From positions 1 through 33,060 of the forward strand of contig CAIMWH010000314.1 in assembly GCA_903845065.1 (NCBI GenBank): a DNA stretch of 33,060 bases. The letters run 5' to 3'. Within the stretch, counting starts at the first letter, position 1; the number at the start of each line of letters is the position of its first letter. Below, piece by piece: positions 1-7,369 of this stretch. The position numbers were made by a program, and so were the translations under genes. Source of the DNA: an uncultured Rhodospirillales bacterium (GTDB lineage Bacteria; Pseudomonadota; Alphaproteobacteria; Acetobacterales; Acetobacteraceae). Below the pieces are notes generated by a model, which worked only from the letters and a program-made list of their open reading frames with translations, was not told the origin of the DNA and did not search any database.

Positions 1-74
1 CGAAGATCAGCGGCAGTGAAGTCGGGGCGGAGGGCAAGGGCTGCGGCCATGGCGAACGTCCTGATGCTCGCCAT
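1..74 (-). mobile_element. 5' end of an IS630-family-like transposase gene, cut by the window edge
   Basis: Reading the minus strand from the ATG at 74, or the in-frame ATG at 50, gives an open frame to the window edge. From the ATG at 50 it begins MAAALALRPDFTAADL. From memory this matches the opening of many IS630-type transposases of Acetobacteraceae, which start with a short LALRPDF-like segment before the first helix-turn-helix. Only about 16-24 residues are visible. No catalytic DDE residue can be seen, so intactness cannot be judged. The AT-rich DNA beginning about 20 bases upstream of the start is a plausible element boundary, but I could not identify an inverted repeat or a TA target duplication. 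Alternative: the start of an unrelated small protein. Confidence 0.5.
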
Positions 75-410
75 CGTGAATCACATTAGGCCCCGCGTCG
101 GGAATCCCCTCATGAGTCAAAAATTATGCCGGTTGGTATTAATGCTAATCGTTGAATGGATAGTAATAAAAAACGCATGTGGTGACAAAAGGTAACCAAC
201 ATGTGGAATGTATTCTGATGCTTCACATAAATTTACGTTTTATATGTTAGGAAATGACAGGCGTGTCCCTTTCTTAACCTGATTATAACGGATGCTATCT
301 AGCGAGTGGCTTATGTGGCCCCGGCACGGGCGATCGGCGCCTCCTCACCGCGCGAGGCGGATTGGCCGATGACGGTTGGCACCGTCATCGGGCTGCCATA
401 TGAGTAGCGC
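75..410. other. Gene-poor AT-rich island between transposase start and ABC importer
   Basis: About 335 bases without a convincing gene. Positions roughly 115-300 are strikingly AT-rich against flanks that are strongly GC-rich. From about 303 the composition returns to GC-rich, and a frame starting at GTG 306 runs for 33 codons to TAG 405-407, three bases before the first permease ATG. That frame (about MAYVAPARAIGASS, ending GLPYE) looks compositionally like coding DNA but I do not recognise it. It could be the severed 3' end of a gene that once preceded the permease. The abrupt composition change suggests insertion or deletion, in line with the neighbouring transposase. No promoter was assigned. 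Confidence 0.5.
366..391. repeat. Perfect 11-bp inverted repeat just upstream of the first permease
   Basis: CCGATGACGGT (366-376) and ACCGTCATCGG (381-391) are perfectly complementary around a 4-base TGGC loop. There is no T-run after it, so an intrinsic terminator is unlikely. An RNA hairpin 19 bases before the start codon could act as an intercistronic stability element or affect translation. It also lies inside the short reading frame that ends at 407. Confidence 0.6.
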
Positions 411-1400
411 ATGATCGCGTTCATCCTCGCCCGTATCCTGCAAGCCATTCCCGTGCTGCTCACCGTGGCGGGGATCTCGTTCGCGCTGTTTGCCTATGTC
501 GGCGATCCGGTTTCCCAGATGCTGGGGCAGGATTTCACCGTGGCGCAGCGGGACGCGATGATCCACGCCCTCGGGCTCGATCAGCCGTTCTATATCCAGT
601 ACGGCCATTTCGTGTGGAACGCGCTGCATGGCGAGTTCGGGCTGAGCTATCGCCTGGCCAAACCGGTGGGCACCCTGATCATGGAGCGCATGCCGGCCAC
701 GATGGAACTGGCCTTCTGTGCCGCCATGCTGGCGCTGTGCGTGGGCGTGCCGATGGGCGTTTATACCGGCATCAAGCGCAACGGCGCGCTGGCCCGCCTG
801 TTCATGATCCTTTCGCTGATCGGGGTGTCGCTGCCGACGTTCCTGATCGGCATTCTGCTGATCCTGGTTTTCGCGGTGGTGCTGGGCTGGCTGCCGAGCT
901 TCGGGCGCGGCACGCTGGTGGAAATCGGCGGGTTCTCCACCGGGCTGCTGTCACTCTCCGGCCTGAAGGCGCTGATCTTGCCGGCGGTCACGCTGGGGCT
1001 GTTCCAGATGACGCTGATCATGCGCCTGGTGCGGGCCGAAATGCTGGAGGTGCTGCGCAGCGACTACATCAAGTTCGCCCGGGCGCGGGGGCTCACCACC
1101 CGGGCAATCAATTTCGGCCATGCGCTGAAGAACACCCTGGTGCCGGTGATCACCATCGTCGGACTGCAACTCGGCGGGTTGCTGGCGTTCTCCATCGTGA
1201 CGGAGCAGGTGTTCCAGTGGCCGGGCATGGGGTTGCTGCTGGTGCAGTCCATCGCGGTGGCGGATATCCCGGTGATGTCGACGTATCTGCTGCTGATCGC
1301 GGTGATGTTCGTGGCGATCAATTTGATTGTGGACTTGCTGTACTACGCCGTTGATCCGCGGTTGCGGGTGAACCGGCGTTCGCTGACGGGGCGTGGCTGA
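411..1400 (+). CDS. ABC transporter permease, DppB/OppB type
   Basis: Inner-membrane subunit of a peptide/nickel-type ABC importer (329 aa, normal length). The N-terminal segment MIAFILARILQAIPVLL is the conserved first helix of the DppB family. It is followed by the periplasmic region and five further hydrophobic helices. The cytoplasmic EAA loop that contacts the ATPases is visible around residues 204-225 (EMLEVLRSDYIKFARARGL). It overlaps the second permease by 8 nt, so the two are translationally coupled. No substrate-binding protein gene precedes it, although this is where one usually lies. The substrate (di/oligopeptide, nickel, glutathione or other) cannot be told from the permease. 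Confidence 0.95.
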   Translation: MIAFILARILQAIPVLLTVAGISFALFAYVGDPVSQMLGQDFTVAQRDAMIHALGLDQPFYIQYGHFVWNALHGEFGLSYRLAKPVGTLIMERMPATMELAFCAAMLALCVGVPMGVYTGIKRNGALARLFMILSLIGVSLPTFLIGILLILVFAVVLGWLPSFGRGTLVEIGGFSTGLLSLSGLKALILPAVTLGLFQMTLIMRLVRAEMLEVLRSDYIKFARARGLTTRAINFGHALKNTLVPVITIVGLQLGGLLAFSIVTEQVFQWPGMGLLLVQSIAVADIPVMSTYLLLIAVMFVAINLIVDLLYYAVDPRLRVNRRSLTGRG

Positions 1401-2313
1401 CATGGGTGGCTTGGCGCGATTCCTCGACAGCGATTTCCTCTATAGTTTCAAACGCTCCCCGGTGGCGCTGATATCCGCCATCGTGCTGGCGATATGCGTG
1501 GGCGCGGCCGTGCTGGCCCCCATCCTGGCGCCGTACAATCCGTTCGATCTGGCAAGCCTGAGCCTGATGGACAGCTTCCATCCCCCGGCGTTCGAGTCGG
1601 AGGGCGATGCCTCGCATTTGATCGGCACCGATGACCAGGGGCGGGACATGCTGTCCGCCATCATGTACGGCACCCGGATCAGCATCTTCGTCGGCCTGCT
1701 GGCGATCGGTTTTGCGCTGACGGTGGGTATCACGGTGGGGCTGGTGGCGGGCTACATGGGTGGCGCGGTGGATGCGGTGCTGATGCGCATCGCCGATGTC
1801 CAGCTTACCTTCCCGGCCATCCTGATCGCATTGCTGGTGGACGGAATATTGCGGGCCGCCCTGCCGCGCGAGTTCCACTCCAAGATGGAAATCTGGGTGC
1901 TGATCTTCGCCATCGGCATCGCCCGCTGGCCGCAGTTCGCCCGCACGGTGCGCGGCTCGACGCTGGTGGAGCGCGGGCGGGAGTATGTGATGGCGGCGCA
2001 GGTGATCGGGCTGTCCTCGCGCCGGATCATGATCAGCCACATCCTGCCCAATGTGCTCGGGCCCGTGCTGGTGATCGCGACGCTGAACCTGGGTCTCGCC
2101 ATTCTCGATGAGGCGACATTGTCCTTCCTCGGGGTGGGGCTGGCCCCGACCGAGCCTTCGCTGGGGACGCTCATCCGGATCGGCAATAACTTCCTGTTCT
2201 CGGGCGAATGGTGGATCACCATTTTCCCCGGGCTGACGCTGGCGGCGATGGTGCTGTCGATCAATCTCCTGGGCGACTGGCTGCGTGACGCCCTCAACCC
2301 GCGGTTGCGCTGA
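1393..2313 (+). CDS. ABC transporter permease, DppC/OppC type
   Basis: Second inner-membrane subunit of the importer (306 aa from GTG 1393). It shows the DppC hallmark early in the chain: HLIGTDDQGRDMLSAIMYG, the conserved GTD-x-x-GRD motif just before the permease core. Several hydrophobic helices follow, with an EAA-type loop near residues 195-220 (YVMAAQVIGLSSRRIM). I chose GTG 1393 because it overlaps the previous stop through the octamer GTGGCTGA, the same junction used at the last gene of this operon. ATG 1402 is an equally possible start and would remove three residues. It lies three bases upstream of the first ATPase gene. Confidence 0.93.
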   Translation: MADMGGLARFLDSDFLYSFKRSPVALISAIVLAICVGAAVLAPILAPYNPFDLASLSLMDSFHPPAFESEGDASHLIGTDDQGRDMLSAIMYGTRISIFVGLLAIGFALTVGITVGLVAGYMGGAVDAVLMRIADVQLTFPAILIALLVDGILRAALPREFHSKMEIWVLIFAIGIARWPQFARTVRGSTLVERGREYVMAAQVIGLSSRRIMISHILPNVLGPVLVIATLNLGLAILDEATLSFLGVGLAPTEPSLGTLIRIGNNFLFSGEWWITIFPGLTLAAMVLSINLLGDWLRDALNPRLR

Positions 2314-2316
2314 CCC

Positions 2317-3288
2317 ATGGCATTGCTGGACGTCGAAAATCTGGTGGTCGAGTTCCCGACCAGGCGCGGGGTGCTGCGAGCCATCGACGAGGTGTCGTTC
2401 TCCATCGATCCCGGCGAGGTTCTGGGCGTGGTGGGCGAGTCGGGCGCCGGGAAATCGCTGACCGGGGCCGCCATCATCGGCCTGCTGGAGCCGCCCGGGC
2501 GGGTGGCCGGCGGGCGGATCATGCTCAACGGCCAACGGATCGACGATCTTTCGCCGGAGCGCATGCGGGTGCTGCGGGGCCGGCAGATCGGGGCGATTTT
2601 CCAGGACCCGCTGACCACGCTGAACCCGCTATATTCCATCGGCCGGCAGTTGGTGGAGACCATGCAGACCCACCTGCCGCTGTCCGATCGCGATGCGAAG
2701 GAGCGGGCGATCAAGTGGCTGGAGGATGTCGGCATCCCGGCGGCGCGGGCGCGGATCGACGCCTATCCGCATGAATTCTCGGGCGGCATGCGCCAGCGCG
2801 TGGTGATCGCGCTCGCCTTGTGCGCCGAACCACGGCTGATCATCGCCGATGAACCGACCACCGCGCTCGATGTGTCCATCCAGGCGCAGATCATCGCATT
2901 GTTGAAGCGGGTGACGCGGGAACACGGCACGGCGGTGATGCTGGTGACGCACGACATGGGGGTGATCGCCGAAACCGCCGATCGTGTCGCGGTGATGTAT
3001 GCCGGGCGGATCGCCGAGATCGGGCCGGTGCGCGATGTGGTGCAATCGGCCGCCCATCCCTACACGGAGGGGCTGATGGGCAGTATCCCGAGCCTCGAAC
3101 ACCGGGTGGATCGGCTGCGCCAGATCGATGGCGCCATGCCGCGGCTGACCGCCATTCCCAAGGGCTGCGCCTTCAACCCGCGCTGCCCGTCGGCCTTCGC
3201 GCGCTGTGGCGAGGAACGGCCGGATCTGCTGCCGGCAGGGGCAACACGCGCGGCGTGCTGGCTGCATGCGGGAGGCGCCCGTGGCTGA
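2317..3288 (+). CDS. ABC transporter ATP-binding protein, DppD/OppD type
   Basis: First ATPase of the importer (323 aa). Walker A GESGAGKS lies at about residues 40-47. The Q-loop is in AIFQDPLTTLNPLY, the ABC signature in FSGGMRQRV, and Walker B plus D-loop in LIIADEPTTALD. The switch histidine is in LVTHDMGVI. The C-terminal oligopeptide-transporter extension contains the cysteine cluster GCAFNPRCPSAFARC, which in the DppD/OppD family can hold an Fe-S cluster or metal. It begins three bases after the second permease and overlaps the second ATPase by 8 nt. All motifs needed for ATP hydrolysis are intact. The substrate is undetermined. Confidence 0.95.
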   Translation: MALLDVENLVVEFPTRRGVLRAIDEVSFSIDPGEVLGVVGESGAGKSLTGAAIIGLLEPPGRVAGGRIMLNGQRIDDLSPERMRVLRGRQIGAIFQDPLTTLNPLYSIGRQLVETMQTHLPLSDRDAKERAIKWLEDVGIPAARARIDAYPHEFSGGMRQRVVIALALCAEPRLIIADEPTTALDVSIQAQIIALLKRVTREHGTAVMLVTHDMGVIAETADRVAVMYAGRIAEIGPVRDVVQSAAHPYTEGLMGSIPSLEHRVDRLRQIDGAMPRLTAIPKGCAFNPRCPSAFARCGEERPDLLPAGATRAACWLHAGGARG

Positions 3289-4267
3289 TATCGTGTTGCA
3301 GGCCGAAGGCGTCACCCGGGATTTTGAGGTGTCCCGCCCGCTGTTGCAGCGGATGCTGTCGGGCGAGGCGCGGCGCACGCTGCGGGCGGTCGATGATGTG
3401 TCGTTCAGCATCGAGAAGGGCACCACCCTGTCGCTGGTGGGCGAGAGCGGCTGCGGCAAATCCACCATCGCGCGGTTGGCGGTGGGGCTTTACCGGCCGA
3501 GTTCGGGGGAAATCCGCTTCGAGGGCCAGCCGCTATCGGCCGCGCGGGCGCAGGCGGCGCTGCGGCGGCGGATGAACATGATTTTCCAGGACCCCTACGC
3601 CTCGCTCAACCCGCGCTGGCGCGTCCGCGATATCGTGGCCGAGCCGATCCGCGCGTTCGGGCTGCTCTCCTCCGCCAAGGATATCGCCGATCGGGTGGGC
3701 CAGTTACTCACCCAGGTCGGGCTCGCGGCGGCCGACGGCGAGAAGTATCCGCACGAATTCTCCGGCGGCCAGCGGCAGCGCATTTCCATCGCGCGGGCGC
3801 TGTCGAGCGAGCCGGACTTCCTGGTGTGCGACGAACCCACCTCGGCGCTTGATGTGTCCGTACAGGCGCAGATCCTGAACCTGATGCGGGACCTGCAGCA
3901 GCAGTTCGGGCTCACCTATCTGTTCATCAGCCACAACCTGGCCGTGGTGCGCCACATGTCGGACCGGCTGGGGGTAATGTATCTCGGCCGGATCGTCGAA
4001 CTCGGCGCCGGTGAGACGCTGTTCCGTGCCGCGCGGCATCCCTATATGCGGCTGCTGCTGGAGGCGATCCCGGACCTCGCGATGGTGGGACGAACCCGCA
4101 CGCCGGTGGGCGGCGAGGTGCCGAGCCCGATCGCGCCGCCGCCTGGCTGCACGTTCCATCCGCGGTGTCCGCTCGCCAATGAGCGGTGCCGGGTGGAGAA
4201 GCCGCTGCATGCGGTGGTGGATGGGGTTGCAGTTGCTTGCCATGCGGTGGCCGAGGGGCGGGCGTAG
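3281..4267 (+). CDS. ABC transporter ATP-binding protein, DppF/OppF type
   Basis: Second ATPase of the importer (328 aa from GTG 3281). Walker A GESGCGKST lies at about 54-62. The signature is FSGGQRQRISIA, Walker B is FLVCDEPTSALD, and the switch histidine is in FISHNLAVV. The C-terminal extension has the family cysteine cluster (GCTFHPRCPLANERC). GTG 3281 is preferred over ATG 3266 because a strong GGGAGG lies at about 3270-3275 and because the GTGGCTGA overlap with the previous stop copies the junction at 1393. It is the last gene of the operon. Transcription probably ends at the hairpin cluster directly downstream. Confidence 0.95.
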   Translation: MADIVLQAEGVTRDFEVSRPLLQRMLSGEARRTLRAVDDVSFSIEKGTTLSLVGESGCGKSTIARLAVGLYRPSSGEIRFEGQPLSAARAQAALRRRMNMIFQDPYASLNPRWRVRDIVAEPIRAFGLLSSAKDIADRVGQLLTQVGLAAADGEKYPHEFSGGQRQRISIARALSSEPDFLVCDEPTSALDVSVQAQILNLMRDLQQQFGLTYLFISHNLAVVRHMSDRLGVMYLGRIVELGAGETLFRAARHPYMRLLLEAIPDLAMVGRTRTPVGGEVPSPIAPPPGCTFHPRCPLANERCRVEKPLHAVVDGVAVACHAVAEGRA

Positions 4268-4270
4268 GCG

Positions 4271-4399
4271 AGCAAGCGCTTCTTTTTGAAAAAGAAGCAA
4301 AAATTTTTTATCCGATGGCTTCGCCTCTCTCCCGGGAGAGGGGCAAAGCCATCGGGTAAGATTTTTTTGGTTCTTTTTTGCAAAAAAGAACGACTTGCT
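4271..4399. terminator. Bidirectional terminator made of three nested hairpins
   Basis: The gap between two convergent genes is almost entirely palindromic. Hairpin 1 (4278-4298) is a perfect repeat of GCTTCTTTTT around one G. Hairpin 2 (4312-4355) pairs CCGATGGCTT with AAGCCATCGG and has a perfect inner CTCTCCCGGGAGAG. Hairpin 3 (4370-4391) is a perfect 22-base palindrome, GTTCTTTTTTGCAAAAAAGAAC. Outside them AGCAAG (4271-4276) pairs with CTTGCT (4394-4399). T-runs follow the central stem in both directions, so it can stop the importer transcript (+) and the lpxB transcript (-). The last bases overlap the lpxB stop codon. Confidence 0.85.
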
Positions 4400-5538
4400 T
4401 ACGCGACCAACTCCAACACCGCCCGAGCCGCCGCCTCAGCCGGCGCACCTTCCACAGGCCGCAAGCTCGCAACGATGGCTGCAAACGCGTCACGCTGGGC
4501 CTGGGCGGCGCCCTCGTCGGACAGCAGGCGGGTGATCTCGGCGGCCAGGCGGGTGGGGTTGCTGTCCTGTTGCAGGAGTTCCGGCACCACTTCGCGGCCG
4601 GCCAGGATATTGACGATGGCGACGTAGGGCACCGTCAGCAGGCGGCGGGCGATCATGGCGGTGATGGGGTTCACCCGGTAGGTGACGGCCATCGGCACGC
4701 CGGCGAGTGCCAGTTCCAGGGTGGAGGTGCCGGATTTCGTCAGCGCCACGGCGGCGGCGGCGAAGGCGTCATGTTTGTCGGCGGCGGCGGTCACCACGAT
4801 GGGGCGGACGGGCCAGGCGGCGGTTGCGGCCAGCACGGTCTCCGCCACCGCGTCCGCGATGGGCACCACGGGGACGATGGCGGGGAAGCGGGCGCGCAGC
4901 AGGCGGAGGGTTTCGGCCAGCACAGGGAGCAGGCGCGAGACTTCGCTGCGGCGGCTGCCAGGCATCAGGATGAGCACGGGGGCGTCGGGCGGGATGGCGT
5001 GGGCGGCGCGGAAGCGGGCGGCGTTGCCGTGGTCGGCACCCGATTCGAGCACGGGATGGCCGACGAAGGTGGCCTCCAGGCCGTGGCGGGCGAAGAAGGC
5101 GGGCTCGAAGGGGAGCAGGCAGAGCAGGCGGTCCCACAGGCCGGGGTAGGTTCGCACGCGCTTTTCCTTCCAGGCCCAGACCTGGGGGGCGACGTAATGA
5201 ACGCGCTTGAGGCCGCTGTCGCGGAGCTGATCGAGCACGCGCAGGGTGAAGCCGGGGCTGTCGATGGTCACCACCACGTCGGGCCGGCGGGCACGGATGT
5301 CGGCGACGGTCTGGCGCAGGCGGGCGCGCAGGCGGAGGATCTTGGGCAGGACTTCGAGCAGGCCCATCACCGCGAGTTCGCGCATGGGGAAGATGGGGGT
5401 GAGGCCGGCGGCCGTCATGCGCGGGCCGCCGAGGCCGGCGAAGGTGGTGCCGGGGCGCTGGGCGGTGATGGCGGCCATCAGGCGGGCGCCGAGCACATCG
5501 CCGCTTTCCTCGCCGGCGACGAGGTAGACCAGGCTCAT
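4399..5538 (-). CDS. lpxB: Lipid-A-disaccharide synthase
   Basis: Joins UDP-2,3-diacylglucosamine to lipid X to form the lipid A disaccharide, acting at the inner face of the inner membrane. The protein is 379 aa, the usual size. Family motifs are present in order: AGEESGD (8-14), the IDSPGF segment (92-97), VAPQVWAWKEKRV (about 116-128), VGHPVLE (159-165), LMPGSRRSEV (191-200) and ALTKSGTSTLELALAGVPM (about 265-283). It is the last gene of a minus-strand cluster. Its ATG overlaps the stop of the hydrolase gene by 4 nt (ATGA). It is not beside lpxD, fabZ or lpxA here, where it commonly sits. Confidence 0.97.
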   Translation of the reverse strand: MSLVYLVAGEESGDVLGARLMAAITAQRPGTTFAGLGGPRMTAAGLTPIFPMRELAVMGLLEVLPKILRLRARLRQTVADIRARRPDVVVTIDSPGFTLRVLDQLRDSGLKRVHYVAPQVWAWKEKRVRTYPGLWDRLLCLLPFEPAFFARHGLEATFVGHPVLESGADHGNAARFRAAHAIPPDAPVLILMPGSRRSEVSRLLPVLAETLRLLRARFPAIVPVVPIADAVAETVLAATAAWPVRPIVVTAAADKHDAFAAAAVALTKSGTSTLELALAGVPMAVTYRVNPITAMIARRLLTVPYVAIVNILAGREVVPELLQQDSNPTRLAAEITRLLSDEGAAQAQRDAFAAIVASLRPVEGAPAEAAARAVLELVA

Positions 5539-6395
5539 GCGAGGCTGACCACGCGCGGCGGCGGCGGCGGGGCGGGCCAGGCGAGATGGTTGCGCACGGC
5601 GCCTTCGGTGCGCACGCGGGCGATTGCGGCGGGGTCGAGGTCGGCGAACAGCCAGTGATGGGCGTCAAGCGGGCCGCGGGCGATGATGCCGTCCTCAGGG
5701 AAGCCACGGTCGACCGGGCCGAACACGGCGGCGTGGCCACGGTTGACGTCGAGCGTGCCGCACCACGGCGCCTCGCCGACGGTGGGGGCAATGGCGGTGA
5801 AGCACTGGTTTTCCATCGCGCGGGCGCTGGCCGCGATGCGCACGCGGTTGAAGCCGGCGATGCTGTCGGTGCAGGAGGGGCCGAGGATGAGCCAGGCGCC
5901 GGCCTCCACCTGGGCGCGCACCAGGGTGGGGAACTCCATGTCGAAGCAGATGGCGATGCCGATGCGGCCCCAGGGGGTTTCGAACACCGCGGGCGGCGCG
6001 CCGGGGGAGATCGCCCAGGACTCGGCCTCGAAGCGGGTCATCACGTGCTTGTCCTGGTAGGCGATGCCGCCATCGGCGCTGATCAGGGGGGCCCGGTTGT
6101 GGATCGCGGTGCCCGATTCCATAGGGAATGTACCGGGTATCAGCCACACACCATGGCGGGCGGCGATGCGGCGGGCGGCCTCGATGGCGGCGGGGGCGGT
6201 GGCGATGGCGGTGGCGAGTTCGCCGGCGAGGTCGGGCTGGTCGCCGGCGGCGAGTTCGAGCGGGGCGTATTCCGGCAGCACCAGGAGTTCGGCGCCGGCA
6301 CGCGCGGCGATAGCGACTTCGGCGTCCAGCCGCGCGGCCCAGGCGTCCACGCCTCGGGTACGGCCGATTTTCCACTGGCAGAGGCCGAGTCTCAT
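5535..6395 (-). CDS. Carbon-nitrogen hydrolase (nitrilase superfamily)
   Basis: A 286-aa amidase/nitrilase-fold enzyme hydrolysing a C-N bond. The catalytic triad is complete: Glu42 in LVLPEYAPLE, Lys116 in YQDKHVMTRFE and Cys150 in IAICFDMEFPTLVR. The start is MRLGLCQWKIG at 6395. An open frame extends further upstream but belongs to the neighbouring gene in another frame. The start overlaps the GNAT stop by 4 nt, and its own stop overlaps lpxB by 4 nt. This suggests coupled translation of the three proteins. The substrate is unknown. The GNAT-then-hydrolase order is also found as single fused proteins in other bacteria (from memory), which implies a shared pathway. Confidence 0.93.
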   Translation of the reverse strand: MRLGLCQWKIGRTRGVDAWAARLDAEVAIAARAGAELLVLPEYAPLELAAGDQPDLAGELATAIATAPAAIEAARRIAARHGVWLIPGTFPMESGTAIHNRAPLISADGGIAYQDKHVMTRFEAESWAISPGAPPAVFETPWGRIGIAICFDMEFPTLVRAQVEAGAWLILGPSCTDSIAGFNRVRIAASARAMENQCFTAIAPTVGEAPWCGTLDVNRGHAAVFGPVDRGFPEDGIIARGPLDAHHWLFADLDPAAIARVRTEGAVRNHLAWPAPPPPPRVVSLA

Positions 6396-7003
6396 GGCAG
6401 CGGTGCCCCCGAGAGGGATTTCAGCCAGAACGACAGCTCGTTCTCCACCTTGCCCTCGGTATCGACCTGCTTCCAGGTGAAGCGGCACACCAGCTCCGGG
6501 TAGGGGGTGAAGCCGCGACGGCGCCAGAAGGCATCGAGCGGCACGGCGCCGGGCGGGCGCAGCGGATGGTTGTCCGGGCGGCGCACGGCGCAGAAGGCGG
6601 CGAAATCGCAGTCCGAGACGCGGCGTGCGTGTGCCTCGCGGGCGGCGAAGAAGCCGACGCCGGCGCCCTGGCCGCGGTACTGCGGCAGCAGCACCGATTC
6701 GCCGAAATAGAACACGCGGGCCGGATCGATGCCGCGGGCGATGAACGGGGCGGTCAGTGCGTCGTCTTCCTCGGCGAGGCGCAGGCAACTGGAGCAGCCG
6801 ACGGCTGCATCGCCGTCAAGCGCCACCACCAGGCCGGCGGAGGGGGCGGCGGCGAAGTCGGCCAGGTAGGTCTGCTCGTTGGCGAGATCACCGTCGTAGA
6901 GGTAGGGCCAGTCGCGGAACACCGCGATGCGCAGGCGGGAGAGCGCCGGCAGCATGCGGGCCATGGCGGGGCCGGAGAAGGTTTCCAGGCGCAATGCGGA
7001 CAT
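6392..7003 (-). CDS. GNAT-family N-acetyltransferase
   Basis: A 203-aa acetyl-CoA-dependent acyltransferase. The acetyl-CoA-binding motif A is seen as GESVLLPQYRGQGAG (about 101-115), with the R/Q-x-x-G-x-G/A pattern as RGQGAG. It is followed by a helix and a C-terminal FWRRRGFTPYPEL strand-turn typical of the fold. The start MSALRLETF at 7003 was chosen over longer in-frame options because the upstream extension has no homology-like features. It overlaps the downstream nitrilase-type gene by 4 nt, which makes a two-enzyme unit likely. The substrate is unknown. Many GNAT enzymes act on small amines or protein N-termini, and nothing here discriminates. Confidence 0.9.
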   Translation of the reverse strand: MSALRLETFSGPAMARMLPALSRLRIAVFRDWPYLYDGDLANEQTYLADFAAAPSAGLVVALDGDAAVGCSSCLRLAEEDDALTAPFIARGIDPARVFYFGESVLLPQYRGQGAGVGFFAAREAHARRVSDCDFAAFCAVRRPDNHPLRPPGAVPLDAFWRRRGFTPYPELVCRFTWKQVDTEGKVENELSFWLKSLSGAPLP

Positions 7004-7044
7004 GGCCCTGCATAGGCAGGCGCCCGATGATCCGCAACCGGGGC

Positions 7045-7212
7045 TTATGCCGGCGGTGGCTCGGGGGCAGCGGCGCGGGCGGTGGCGACGGCTTCGAGCA
7101 GGGCGCGCAGGGCCTCGGGGGTCACGCCGTCCCGATCCATCAGGAGGCGGGTCAGGCGGTCCTCCAGGAGGGTCTCGAAATCGAGCGGGCCGTTGTCGTC
7201 CGGGCAGGGCAT
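7045..7212 (-). CDS. Small conserved-looking protein of unknown function, 55 aa
   Basis: Starting at ATG 7212 the product begins MPCPDDNGPLDFETLLEDR, continues with an acidic, leucine-rich helix, and ends in a Pro/Ala tail. It has no membrane segment and no signal peptide. It lies 41 nt upstream of the GNAT gene on the same strand and is probably the first gene of the GNAT-hydrolase-lpxB transcription unit. An in-frame ATG at 7251 would add 13 residues. I do not recognise the family with certainty. The acidic DFETLL-type N-terminus recalls small hypothetical proteins of Acetobacteraceae. It could be spurious, but its composition and position favour a real gene. Confidence 0.55.
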   Translation of the reverse strand: MPCPDDNGPLDFETLLEDRLTRLLMDRDGVTPEALRALLEAVATARAAAPEPPPA

Positions 7213-7369
7213 CCCGCGGTCTCCTGTCTGCGCGCCATACCATAAAGGCACCCGGCGGGGTCACCCGGTGCTTGCGCGCGCATGACAAAGTGGTGAGACG
7301 CTGTGGCGGAACTATGGGCGTGGCACGACGGACTTGCGGGCGCGGGCAAGACGCACCACTGTTTCAACC

